DNA of 14,628 nt from an uncultured Clostridia bacterium (GTDB taxonomy: Bacteria; Bacillota_A; Clostridia; TANB77; CAG-508), in NCBI GenBank assembly GCA_944393165.1, contig CALXZF010000005.1, forward strand, positions 1 through 14,628, in the 5' to 3' direction. Position numbers and translations under genes: made by a program. Below are positions 7,557 to 14,628 of the stretch, in pieces (the stretch's first letter is position 1; every line of letters starts with the position of its first letter). Under the pieces are notes generated by a model that was not told the DNA's origin, searched no databases, and saw nothing but the letters and a program-made list of their open reading frames with translations.

Positions 7557-10229
7557 ATGGATAATGAAGAAAAAGATAGCAAATTGACAGAAGTAAAAGA
7601 TAAAGCAGTAGATTATGGAAAAAAAGCAGCAAAGGAAACTGCAAAGACAACAGTAAAAACAGTGGCAAAGACTATTCTTAAAGCAATTAAAATGATATTA
7701 ATAAAGTTAGGGTGGCCATTGATATTTATAATAATTGGAGCGGTTATTGTTTTAGAAATAATTGATATAGTTGCTGATGCTGCTCAAGCTGGAATGGACG
7801 CTATAGGTGACTTGGTTGCTTCCATATCATACAGCGAAGAAGATGGAGCTATAGTTGTAGAGAATGAAGCTATAGATACCATACTTAATTCGATATATGA
7901 GTCAGATATTGACCCAGAGAGCATAGGACTTCTTGGTGAAGTAGAAGGAGCTATGACTGAGGAAGAATATCAAGAAGCTTTGAGACGATACCTAAGAAAG
8001 TACTATGAAGCTCAAGTTACAACAGAAACACTTAACTTATACCATAATGAATCCACTGAAGATAAAGCCTATGGCTCTGTGTATGTGTATAGAGCGAATG
8101 GAGAAAATGAAACTGACAATAGACGAAACTTGACTTATATACCATATGAACAGATGCAGGAATATCAAGCTAATGGTAATATGGATGCATTAAACTATTT
8201 CAGCATAGATGCAAATGGAAATTTAGTGGTTGCAGGTACAACTCAAGTTACTGTTGAAAGAGGAAGTAACGAAAATAATTTATCTGTCGATAATGATAAT
8301 AGTAGTACAGGAGTAACATTAGTAAACATAAATTACAAAAATGTTATATCTCCGTATTCTACCAAATTAACTTTTTTAATTGATTTATTACTTACTTCTC
8401 AAAACCCTGAATTTGTATCAGCGGTGGCGGACTTAATTAGAGATAGCAGGATAGAAATTACTATAATGGATAATGTGTCAACCAATGTTCGTGAAGAGAC
8501 ATACACATATACACCAATGAGAAAGTGGGAAGAAACAGTTGCACCAGAAACAAATTCAATTGATGAAGAACCGCAGACAGTTCTTAGAAGAGAGGCAGGC
8601 GAACCAGTAACAGAGATAACGAGAACCACAACAGTAACTACTACTCCATCATTCAAACCTACATATGTTAAAACATGGTTTTGTGAACAAACAATTAATT
8701 ATATAAAGAAAACCGACGGACCAAATTCGACAGAGTCAGATCCACAACACATACCAGATGAAGAACCGGCAGGAAATGAAGGTGAATGGAGAGCAAATCA
8801 AACAATTACTACAGTAGAAACAAAGACAATAGAAAAATATGAAGAAAGTACAAGAGGAGATGTAGTAGATATAATAGGTGAGCCAGAGGATGCAGAAAGA
8901 TATGAAAATAACGAGATTGACACTCCAACATTTGTAGGACTAATGGCAACATCATTCAGACTACCAAATACAACTAGATATACTGAGCCAGGTTTGAATA
9001 TAGTGGGATTAGATGATACTTTATTTTATTTATTACAAAAAAATCAGGATTTGCAAAATATGGAACATTTGATGAGGTATGCATTGTATAAATATACTGG
9101 AAATTCTTATGGAGTAACAGAGCTGGACGGTAGCTTATTTGAAATACAAGATTTTTCAACAGTCACTTTAGGAGGCTCAGGACTTCTAAAAGAGTATATA
9201 AGATATTGGGAGCATAGTTCACCACCTCCAACAAATGCAGACGGCACTAAATATATAATAGAAACTGGTTCAGCAGGAGAACCAGTTGTGGGATATGGTA
9301 TAGACATAAATACTCATGGACAAGAGTTTATTAATGCAGGGTATTCAATAGAAATTGGAGCAGAAGTAGATGTTGAGTTCGTTGATGCAATAGAAGACAG
9401 AATAAGAGAAGAGTACTATACTGACATAAAAAATCGAACATCTGGACTTAACTTGACAGAATATCAACTTCATGCATTAACTTCTAGAGCATATAATTGT
9501 GGTGTAGGCGGAGCAGTAGCTACCTTAAGAGGTTCTCCTTCAATGAACTTTGTTAACTCATATAATACTTACTGGAATGATGAGACAGATAATCAATTTG
9601 AAGAAAAGAACAGTAATGCAAATTTCAATCATAGCTTATACACACAGTATATGTCTAAACCTGTAACATCAGATGGCGAGTATTTATCTGGACTTGAAAG
9701 GCGTAGAAAATCTGAATGGACTTTGTTCCAAACTGGATACTATGCTGAACTAGACCAATGGTATACAGATTCTGGGGATATTTTATCAGCAGCAGATCAG
9801 TTACACCAAGCACAAACAGGTTGGAGATATAGTACTAGTGGAGGATTATTGACAAGTGGAAATATTGAGCTTGCAATTAATAATCCAAATGCAGCAACAT
9901 GTTGTGCAACATATGTATCAAGTGTTTTATACCTAGCTGGATGCTTTACAGAAGAACAGATGAATAGTTTTAACTACAATTCTAGTAATGCATTATATAA
10001 TTTCTTAACAAGTAACGGTTGGCAAGTAATAAACAGCTATAGTGAATTACAAGCTGGAGATGTAGTGTTTATGGATACTAATGGAGGGGCAAGAGATATA
10101 ACACATGTTCAGCTATATGCTGGAGACGGCGGTTGGTATAACGCCGGAAGCGATAGTGCTATACAAGGAGATGCGCCAAAGTATTATGATATAGGTAGTC
10201 AGTTTATGGTTGCGCTTAGACAAAACTAA
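7557..10229 (+). CDS. VirB1-like bifunctional peptidoglycan hydrolase (lysozyme-like plus NlpC/P60-like)
   Basis: This 890-residue membrane-anchored wall hydrolase should open the peptidoglycan for the T4SS channel. The N-terminus is a Lys/Ala/Thr-rich amphipathic helix (about 12-48), followed by a membrane helix (about 51-69). Residues 75-535 form a large extracellular region I do not recognise. A lysozyme-like domain spans about 540-735: YIRYWE with candidate catalytic Glu552, then the PVVGYGIDI segment and the YQLHALTSRAYNCGVGG segment. A C-terminal NlpC/P60-type cysteine peptidase or amidase (about 740-890) has candidate Cys783, His850 (THVQLYAGDG) and Asn862. In the usual Asp-Cys-Ser-Gly motif the equivalents here are Cys-Cys-Ala-Thr, so Cys782 or Cys783 could be the nucleophile. 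CGGAGG at 7545-7550 supports the ATG. Tn916 Orf14 and PrgK are functional analogues. Confidence 0.87.
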   Translation: MDNEEKDSKLTEVKDKAVDYGKKAAKETAKTTVKTVAKTILKAIKMILIKLGWPLIFIIIGAVIVLEIIDIVADAAQAGMDAIGDLVASISYSEEDGAIVVENEAIDTILNSIYESDIDPESIGLLGEVEGAMTEEEYQEALRRYLRKYYEAQVTTETLNLYHNESTEDKAYGSVYVYRANGENETDNRRNLTYIPYEQMQEYQANGNMDALNYFSIDANGNLVVAGTTQVTVERGSNENNLSVDNDNSSTGVTLVNINYKNVISPYSTKLTFLIDLLLTSQNPEFVSAVADLIRDSRIEITIMDNVSTNVREETYTYTPMRKWEETVAPETNSIDEEPQTVLRREAGEPVTEITRTTTVTTTPSFKPTYVKTWFCEQTINYIKKTDGPNSTESDPQHIPDEEPAGNEGEWRANQTITTVETKTIEKYEESTRGDVVDIIGEPEDAERYENNEIDTPTFVGLMATSFRLPNTTRYTEPGLNIVGLDDTLFYLLQKNQDLQNMEHLMRYALYKYTGNSYGVTELDGSLFEIQDFSTVTLGGSGLLKEYIRYWEHSSPPPTNADGTKYIIETGSAGEPVVGYGIDINTHGQEFINAGYSIEIGAEVDVEFVDAIEDRIREEYYTDIKNRTSGLNLTEYQLHALTSRAYNCGVGGAVATLRGSPSMNFVNSYNTYWNDETDNQFEEKNSNANFNHSLYTQYMSKPVTSDGEYLSGLERRRKSEWTLFQTGYYAELDQWYTDSGDILSAADQLHQAQTGWRYSTSGGLLTSGNIELAINNPNAATCCATYVSSVLYLAGCFTEEQMNSFNYNSSNALYNFLTSNGWQVINSYSELQAGDVVFMDTNGGARDITHVQLYAGDGGWYNAGSDSAIQGDAPKYYDIGSQFMVALRQN

Positions 10230-10280
10230 AAGTTTATAGATTAATCTCAAAATCTAAATAATTATTATAAGGGAATGCGA

Positions 10281-11621
10281 ATGAAAATAAAAAAAATTAT
10301 AATAATATTATTAATATTACTAATTATCGTAGCCATTGTTTTGGGGGCGGTAATATTATATAGAAACAATCAAGAAAACATTGAATTTGATCCACCTCAA
10401 GAAGATATACAAATCGACATACAAAAAGAGGTAAAAAGAGTTGATATTAGAAACAATTTTTATGCTGTTAGAACATGTGTAGAAAAATTCTATTCATACT
10501 TAACAGAAACTGATGAGAGTGATTACGGAATAGTAGATGAAGAGGTTGAGCAAACTATAGAAGCAGCCCAGAACCAGAGCAAACAAGCAGTATATAATAT
10601 GCTAGATGATAATTACATTCAGGATAGAGGAATTACCGAAGAAAATGTATCTGAACAATTTCCTCAAATAGCATCATCTGATGTGATTATTGATGACATG
10701 TATGTCAGTGCACAAACGGAAAGCATGTATGCATATTTCGTTTCTGGAAAATTAAGAAATCGAACAACATGGGAGAACACTGATTTTACTTTAATGCTAA
10801 AAGTAGATATGCAAAATAGAACATTTAAAATTGTTCCAGCAGATTATATTACTGAATATGTGGATCAAATCCAAATTGGTCAAGAGCTAAACTTAGATAT
10901 TGGAACATCTATCGAAAAAAATGATTTTAATATATTTGATTATGAGAACATCTCTATAGAGACATACATAACAGATATGTTTAATGAATTCAAAAATGAT
11001 ATGATGTATGATTATGAATCAGCTTATGAACTTTTAAATGAAGAGTATAAAAATAAAAGATTTGAAACTTATGAAGAATTCCAAAGTTATGCAGAAGACA
11101 ATTACAGAAATAGTGTTATAATGAGCTTAAGCCAATATCAAAGAAATGAGTATGATGATTATACACAATATATATGTGTAGACCAAAATGGAGAATATTA
11201 CATTTTCAACGAAACTGGAGTAATGGACTATACAGTTATTCTAGACACATATACTATTGATTTGCCACAATTCGTAGAACAATACAACAATTCACAAGAT
11301 AGTGAAAAAGTATTACTAAACATACAAAAAGTATTTGAAGCAATAAATGACCATGATTATAGATATGTATATAACAAACTAGATGCTACATTTAAAGCAA
11401 ATAATTTCCCTACAGAGGAATCATTTGAAGAATACATTACAAATACATTCTTTGATAACAATAGTATAGGATATCAAGAATATCAAACAAGAGGAGATCT
11501 TCACATTTATACAATAGTAGTTTCAGATGCTGACAATGCAGATAGTGCTGAGGTAACAAAACAATTCATAATGCAGTTAGGTGAAGGAACAGACTTCGTG
11601 ATGTCATTCAATATAGAATAG
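10281..11621 (+). CDS. Membrane protein with repeated NTF2-like domains, VirB8/TcpC-like candidate
   Basis: The protein has 446 residues from ATG 10281, with one N-terminal membrane helix (about 4-27) and a large extracytoplasmic part. I see three related units: about 55-190 (KFYSYLTETDESDYG, AVYNMLDDNYI), about 222-335 (YESAYELLNEEYKNK, ETYEEFQSYA) and about 343-446 (FEAINDHDYRYVYNKLDATF, TEESFEEYI). The pattern of an aromatic/Leu helix pair, then F-x-T-x-EEF, then beta strands is that of NTF2-like folds. VirB8 and the Gram-positive TcpC have this fold and a single N-terminal helix, and Orf13 of Tn916 also follows the VirB1-like gene, so a VirB8 role is likely but inferred. AAGGGA (10269-10274) abuts an upstream in-frame ATG at 10275 and is 6 bases from 10281, favouring 10281. 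It is the last gene of the operon. Confidence 0.7.
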   Translation: MKIKKIIIILLILLIIVAIVLGAVILYRNNQENIEFDPPQEDIQIDIQKEVKRVDIRNNFYAVRTCVEKFYSYLTETDESDYGIVDEEVEQTIEAAQNQSKQAVYNMLDDNYIQDRGITEENVSEQFPQIASSDVIIDDMYVSAQTESMYAYFVSGKLRNRTTWENTDFTLMLKVDMQNRTFKIVPADYITEYVDQIQIGQELNLDIGTSIEKNDFNIFDYENISIETYITDMFNEFKNDMMYDYESAYELLNEEYKNKRFETYEEFQSYAEDNYRNSVIMSLSQYQRNEYDDYTQYICVDQNGEYYIFNETGVMDYTVILDTYTIDLPQFVEQYNNSQDSEKVLLNIQKVFEAINDHDYRYVYNKLDATFKANNFPTEESFEEYITNTFFDNNSIGYQEYQTRGDLHIYTIVVSDADNADSAEVTKQFIMQLGEGTDFVMSFNIE

Positions 11622-11662
11622 TAAAGGTGCAACAGGTATTAACTAAAAATAGAGCAAAAATT

Positions 11663-11701
11663 AAAAATGGGGAACACATAAAAACCGTGTTTCCTATTTT
11701 T
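11663..11701 (+). terminator. Intrinsic terminator ending the T4SS operon
   Basis: A 15-base-pair stem (11663-11677 with 11687-11701, two G-U pairs) closes a 9-base loop and ends in five T residues. The A-rich 5' arm mirrors the T-rich 3' arm, so it could also act on the opposite strand. It lies 41 bases after the stop of the preceding gene and 1 base before the -35 box of the next promoter. Confidence 0.9.
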
Positions 11702-11702
11702 A

Positions 11703-11731
11703 TTGAAAAAATATATTTTTTGCTATATAAT
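11703..11731 (+). promoter_or_regulatory. Sigma-A-type promoter for the 449-residue protein gene
   Basis: TTGAAA at 11703-11708 and TATAAT at 11726-11731 are separated by exactly 17 bases, an almost ideal housekeeping promoter. Transcription would start near 11738, giving a short leader of about 25 bases that carries AGAAGGGA (11745-11752) 10 bases before ATG 11763. The promoter begins immediately after the upstream terminator, so this gene is transcribed separately from the T4SS operon. Confidence 0.85.
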
Positions 11732-11762
11732 ATATATAGATTTTAGAAGGGAATACAAGTGT

Positions 11763-13112
11763 ATGGATAATAAAGAAAGAAAAAAAATTGAACAAAATAT
11801 GGTCAAGCTTTCTAATAATATGGAAAAAAGGCTAGAAAAAAATGGCCAAGAAATAGAAACCATTGGATACTTTAAAGATTTTGAATTTAAAGGCTCTGGC
11901 CTAGGCGTAAATGATGCATATATTGTAAAATTAAAAGATGCAGAAACTAAGAGCAAAAAGAGAAAAGCAAAATCTAAGGAAAGTGACGACCAATTAGAAA
12001 AAAATATTTATGAAATATATGACAAAGACAATAATTTAATAGCAACTGTTGATGAACAAGGAAATCTAAAATTTGACCCGGAATTTATAGAAAGCCTTAA
12101 AGAAATTAATGAAGCTTTATTTAATACTCTTACTTTAGAAGATGCAAAATTTGAACTTCCAAAAGAATTGGGAAAAGATGATTTTGTTTTGACTAAGGCA
12201 GAAATAGAGGAAATTGCAAATGAAATGAAGTTAGAAGAAGTATCTAAAATTTCTAAATCTAAAAAAATTGATTCATATTCAGAAATAGATACAAAGAAAG
12301 CTATACAATTTGATAGAATGAATAGCATGCAAGAAATTGACCCATATGCAAAAGTAACTGGAACTGAAACTTTAGCAGATATGGTGCCAGAAATTAAAGA
12401 AAAAGGAATTACTAAACTAGGTGTTGTTTATTCTAATGCAAGCAAGGGACAAGCAGGCAGATTCTCATTTGTAGGAGTAGATAAAAATGGTAAAGTCCAA
12501 AACATAAATAGTTTGGAGAGTGTGCAAGGAGTGACAACAGGGCAAACAGTAACTTCTATAAATAGTAGAGACGGAAGCAAAGTAGAGCAAGAACAAGTAG
12601 CAGGAATGGTAAGACTTGGTAATCGTGGAACAACAAATGGTCAAGAGGAACTATTATCTTTAAAAATAGGTCAATATGGAATTTTAGAAGTGGATTATGT
12701 AAGAGCAGATTTGAGTAAAGATAAAAACGAAAGATATTTATCTGCACCAGTGGAAACACAAAATGTAAAACCTTCTACAAAGGAAGTAAGAGATTTTATG
12801 GATAAGAGTAAAAACACAGAAATTGATGATGAGCTAGATAAATCAAAACCAGAATTAAAAAGAGACGGAAAAACAGAAATGAGAAATATGGATGATACTG
12901 CAAGCAATGATTTACTAGGACCTGATGATATTATAGTATTAGAAAATGGAAAGAAAACTACTCTTAGAAAAGAAGCTGGAAAAGCCAAAATTTCACCAGA
13001 AGAGTTTACAAGAAGGTATAATTCAAGAGGAGGAAAAACTCCTGATGAAAAAATAGATGCAATTCAAGATGAAGTTGAAGAAGAATTCGGTGCACCAAAA
13101 AGAAATAGATAA
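11763..13112 (+). CDS. Uncharacterised soluble charged protein (449 aa)
   Basis: I do not recognise this family. The 449-residue product has no signal peptide and no membrane helix, so it is probably cytoplasmic unless exported by another route. Residues 1-190 are Lys/Glu-rich and probably helical, with a short segment around 75-100 (IYEIYDKDNNLIATVDEQGN) that looks like a beta hairpin. A Gly-rich, beta-prone region (about 197-330) contains the ITKLGVVYSNASKGQAGRFS and GQYGILEVDYVRAD stretches. The C-terminal ~100 residues are charged, look disordered and end in KRNR. An in-frame TTG at 11703 is rejected as start because it forms the -35 box; ATG 11763 has a proper ribosome site. The gene has its own promoter and lies between the T4SS operon and a wall enzyme gene. 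A T4SS-linked role (substrate, chaperone or regulator) is only a guess from position. Confidence 0.75.
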   Translation: MDNKERKKIEQNMVKLSNNMEKRLEKNGQEIETIGYFKDFEFKGSGLGVNDAYIVKLKDAETKSKKRKAKSKESDDQLEKNIYEIYDKDNNLIATVDEQGNLKFDPEFIESLKEINEALFNTLTLEDAKFELPKELGKDDFVLTKAEIEEIANEMKLEEVSKISKSKKIDSYSEIDTKKAIQFDRMNSMQEIDPYAKVTGTETLADMVPEIKEKGITKLGVVYSNASKGQAGRFSFVGVDKNGKVQNINSLESVQGVTTGQTVTSINSRDGSKVEQEQVAGMVRLGNRGTTNGQEELLSLKIGQYGILEVDYVRADLSKDKNERYLSAPVETQNVKPSTKEVRDFMDKSKNTEIDDELDKSKPELKRDGKTEMRNMDDTASNDLLGPDDIIVLENGKKTTLRKEAGKAKISPEEFTRRYNSRGGKTPDEKIDAIQDEVEEEFGAPKRNR

Positions 13113-13122
13113 TAATTCATAA

Positions 13123-13160
13123 AAAATCACCTTTTTAAATATAATTTAAAAGGTGATTTT
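13123..13160 (+). promoter_or_regulatory. Long hairpin: terminator and/or Shine-Dalgarno-sequestering structure
   Basis: Arms 13123-13140 and 13144-13160 pair over 17 base pairs with one bulged T and a 3-base loop (ATA). The 3' arm contains AAAAGGTGA (13148-13156), which is the ribosome site of the carboxypeptidase gene starting at GTG 13163, 6 bases downstream. Only four T residues follow before GTGTG, so it is a weaker terminator than the one at 11663-11701. It may limit read-through from the upstream gene, mask translation of the next gene, or both. Confidence 0.6.
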
Positions 13161-13162
13161 GT

Positions 13163-14452
13163 GTGTTTAAGAAAAAGAGTATATATATTTTTTGCATATT
13201 AGTTATATTGTTTTGCTTTACTTTTAATGTGGTAAAAGGAAATGAGATAAATGGTTTAGAAGATACAAGTGAAATAGATAACAACATAATACAAGAAGAT
13301 GCAAATCAAGTAGAAAATAGTATAATAAAAATGGACAATAGCACCATAGAAACAAATAGTAGCGAAGAAGAAATCGATGTTGACTCACGAATTGCTCTAA
13401 TCTATGATAGAGCATCAGGAAGAATTTTGTATGAGAAAAATGGAAACAAACAAACTCCTATGGCATCAACAACAAAGATTATGACTGCAATAGTTGTACT
13501 AGAAAATGCAAATTTAAAAGATGTAGTAACAATAGATTCTAAAGCAGCAGGTATAGGGGGCTCAAGATTAGGATTAAAGAAAAATGATAAAATATCTGTA
13601 AATGATTTATTATACGGTTTGCTTTTAAGGTCTGGTAATGATGCAGCTATTGCTTTAGCAACATATGTCGGGGGAAGTGTAGAAGAATTTGCTAATATGA
13701 TGAATAAGAAAGCAGAAGAGCTTGGACTTGTAAATTCACATTTTGTTGTGCCACATGGGCTTGATAATGAGGGGCATTATACTACAGCATATGAACTTGC
13801 TAAAATGGCAGATTATGCATTAAATATCGAAAAGTTTAAGGAAATAGTATCTACTAAAAATACTACAATCTATATAAATGGATATGCAAAAGCAATAAAT
13901 AATACGAATAACCTTCTAGGAAGCGTATCTGGTGTATATGGAGTAAAAACAGGCTTTACAAATGGTGCTGGAAGGTGCTTGGTAAGTAGCTGCAAAAGAG
14001 ATGATTTAGACATAATAACTGTTATAATTGGCGCAGATACTACAAAACAACGCTCAGCAGATACAATAAAATTAATACAATACGCATATAAAAATTTTGA
14101 GGTAATAAATATAAAGGAAATAGTAACAGAAAAATTTAATCAGTGGTTAGAGATAAACGAAGGTAGAATATATGTGGATAAAGGAGTAGAAAACAGAGTA
14201 AAATTGTATTTGGAAGAGATGCAATTCGAAAATATGGCAATAAAAAAAGAAGATTTAGATAAAATAGGGATTGATCTAAATGCAATCTATTATTTTGATG
14301 CACCAGTAGAAGCAAATAAAATTATAGGAAGTTTTAAGCTTAAGGTAAGTGAAGAAGAAATAGAAATGTTAGACATATGTGTTAAAAACACTGTTAGGAA
14401 AAAAGAGATGAAAGATTATATGATTGAGTTCTTGGGCATAATGGCGAGGTAA
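13163..14452 (+). CDS. dacF: D-alanyl-D-alanine carboxypeptidase, peptidase family S11 (DacF-like)
   Basis: This low-molecular-weight penicillin-binding protein has 429 residues and removes the terminal D-alanine from peptidoglycan stem peptides outside the membrane. Residues 1-26 form a signal peptide (Lys-rich start, hydrophobic core). An Asn/Glu/Asp-rich linker follows (about 27-75), then the S11 domain. All three active-site motifs are present: Ser102-x-x-Lys105 in MASTTK, Ser157-Gly-Asn159 in RSGNDA, and Lys262-Thr-Gly264 in VKTGFTNGAG. After about residue 310 comes a C-terminal beta domain like that of PBP5-type enzymes, and the last ~20 residues could be a membrane-associating helix. 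The GTG start is supported by AGGTGA 6 bases upstream, which is buried in a hairpin. The dacF symbol is family-level; DacA/DacB paralogues cannot be separated here. Confidence 0.92.
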   Translation: MFKKKSIYIFCILVILFCFTFNVVKGNEINGLEDTSEIDNNIIQEDANQVENSIIKMDNSTIETNSSEEEIDVDSRIALIYDRASGRILYEKNGNKQTPMASTTKIMTAIVVLENANLKDVVTIDSKAAGIGGSRLGLKKNDKISVNDLLYGLLLRSGNDAAIALATYVGGSVEEFANMMNKKAEELGLVNSHFVVPHGLDNEGHYTTAYELAKMADYALNIEKFKEIVSTKNTTIYINGYAKAINNTNNLLGSVSGVYGVKTGFTNGAGRCLVSSCKRDDLDIITVIIGADTTKQRSADTIKLIQYAYKNFEVINIKEIVTEKFNQWLEINEGRIYVDKGVENRVKLYLEEMQFENMAIKKEDLDKIGIDLNAIYYFDAPVEANKIIGSFKLKVSEEEIEMLDICVKNTVRKKEMKDYMIEFLGIMAR

Positions 14453-14489
14453 AAAAATGTTACAATATGATATCTACTGTTTAAATTTA

Positions 14490-14506
14490 TTGCAATTTTA
14501 CTGCAA
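14490..14506. repeat. Short inverted repeat (TTGCA, 7-base gap, TGCAA)
   Basis: TTGCA at 14490-14494 is mirrored by TGCAA at 14502-14506, 38 bases after the carboxypeptidase stop. It could be a weak hairpin or an operator half-site pair. No T-run follows, so it is not a convincing terminator. Such short repeats arise by chance in AT-rich DNA. Confidence 0.25.
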
Positions 14507-14565
14507 CCACATAATTTATATTTGATTTATACTATAAATTAATTGTAAATTTTTACTATGTTCGC

Positions 14566-14592
14566 TTGTTTTTTTATGTAAAATATTATAAT
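14566..14592 (+). promoter_or_regulatory. Promoter-like site near the right edge
   Basis: A perfect TATAAT at 14587-14592 has a weak -35 match TTGTTT at 14566-14571 with a short 15-base spacing. Transcription would start near 14599 and run out of the window, through a short CCTTT/AAAGG inverted pair. The rest of 14453-14565 holds no gene or clear terminator that I can see. Confidence 0.4.
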
Positions 14593-14628
14593 ATATTGGC
14601 AACCTTTCTTGTCAAAAGGCAGTTCTTT

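Noticed and set aside
10237..10256. Inverted repeat TAGATT/AATCTA before the NTF2-repeat gene as a terminator
   Set aside because: Only six A/T-rich pairs with an 8-base loop and no following T-run; too weak to split the operon.
10275..10280. ATG 10275 as start of the NTF2-repeat protein
   Set aside because: The ribosome site AAGGGA directly abuts this ATG; the in-frame ATG at 10281 has a normal 6-base spacing.
11703..11762. TTG start adding 20 residues to the N-terminus of the 449-residue protein
   Set aside because: TTG 11703 is the -35 box of a near-perfect promoter, the extension would span the -10 box, and ATG 11763 has its own well-placed ribosome site.
1..14628. Mobile element, CRISPR array, tRNA or rRNA
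   Set aside because: No transposase or integrase, no regularly spaced repeats, no terminal inverted repeats, and no tRNA- or rRNA-like sequence were seen on either strand.

Overview
The window is strongly AT-rich. Its arginine codons are mostly AGA/AGG, tryptophan is always TGG, stops are TAA or TAG only, and Shine-Dalgarno sites match Gram-positive ribosomes. All genes lie on the + strand. This suggests a low-GC Firmicute, most likely a (gut-type) Clostridia chromosome; that placement is inferred from composition and protein families, not proven.

Region 1 (about 1-11700) is one long operon encoding the channel and cell-wall part of a Gram-positive type IV secretion system (T4SS). In order it encodes a PrgI/VirB3-like membrane protein, a membrane-anchored TraC-like protein without an ATPase domain, a full VirB4 ATPase, a large VirB6/TrbL-like polytopic protein with a signal peptide and a Gly/Ser-rich tail, a membrane-anchored NTF2-like protein broken by a one-base frameshift, a two-domain peptidoglycan hydrolase (VirB1-like: lysozyme-like plus NlpC/P60-like), and a membrane protein with apparently three NTF2-like units (VirB8/TcpC-like candidate). 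This is the order VirB3-VirB4-VirB6-VirB1-VirB8 known from Tn916-type conjugation modules, with an extra TraC-like gene and an extra NTF2-like gene. Genes overlap or are separated by a few bases. A strong intrinsic terminator closes the operon at 11663-11701.

Region 2 (11703-13160) is a separate unit. A textbook sigma-A promoter directly after the terminator drives a soluble, charged 449-residue protein that I do not recognise. It ends at a long hairpin.

Region 3 (13123-14452) is a D-alanyl-D-alanine carboxypeptidase (peptidase S11, DacF-like). Its Shine-Dalgarno site lies inside the 3' arm of that hairpin. The last 176 bases are non-coding, with a promoter-like site near the end.

No relaxase, VirD4/TcpA coupling protein, integrase, attachment site, IS element, CRISPR array, rRNA or tRNA is visible. 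The window therefore shows a translocation channel and wall-remodelling enzymes but nothing that proves DNA conjugation. Whether the system moves DNA or protein cannot be decided from here; the unknown 449-residue protein next door is a reasonable candidate partner or substrate.
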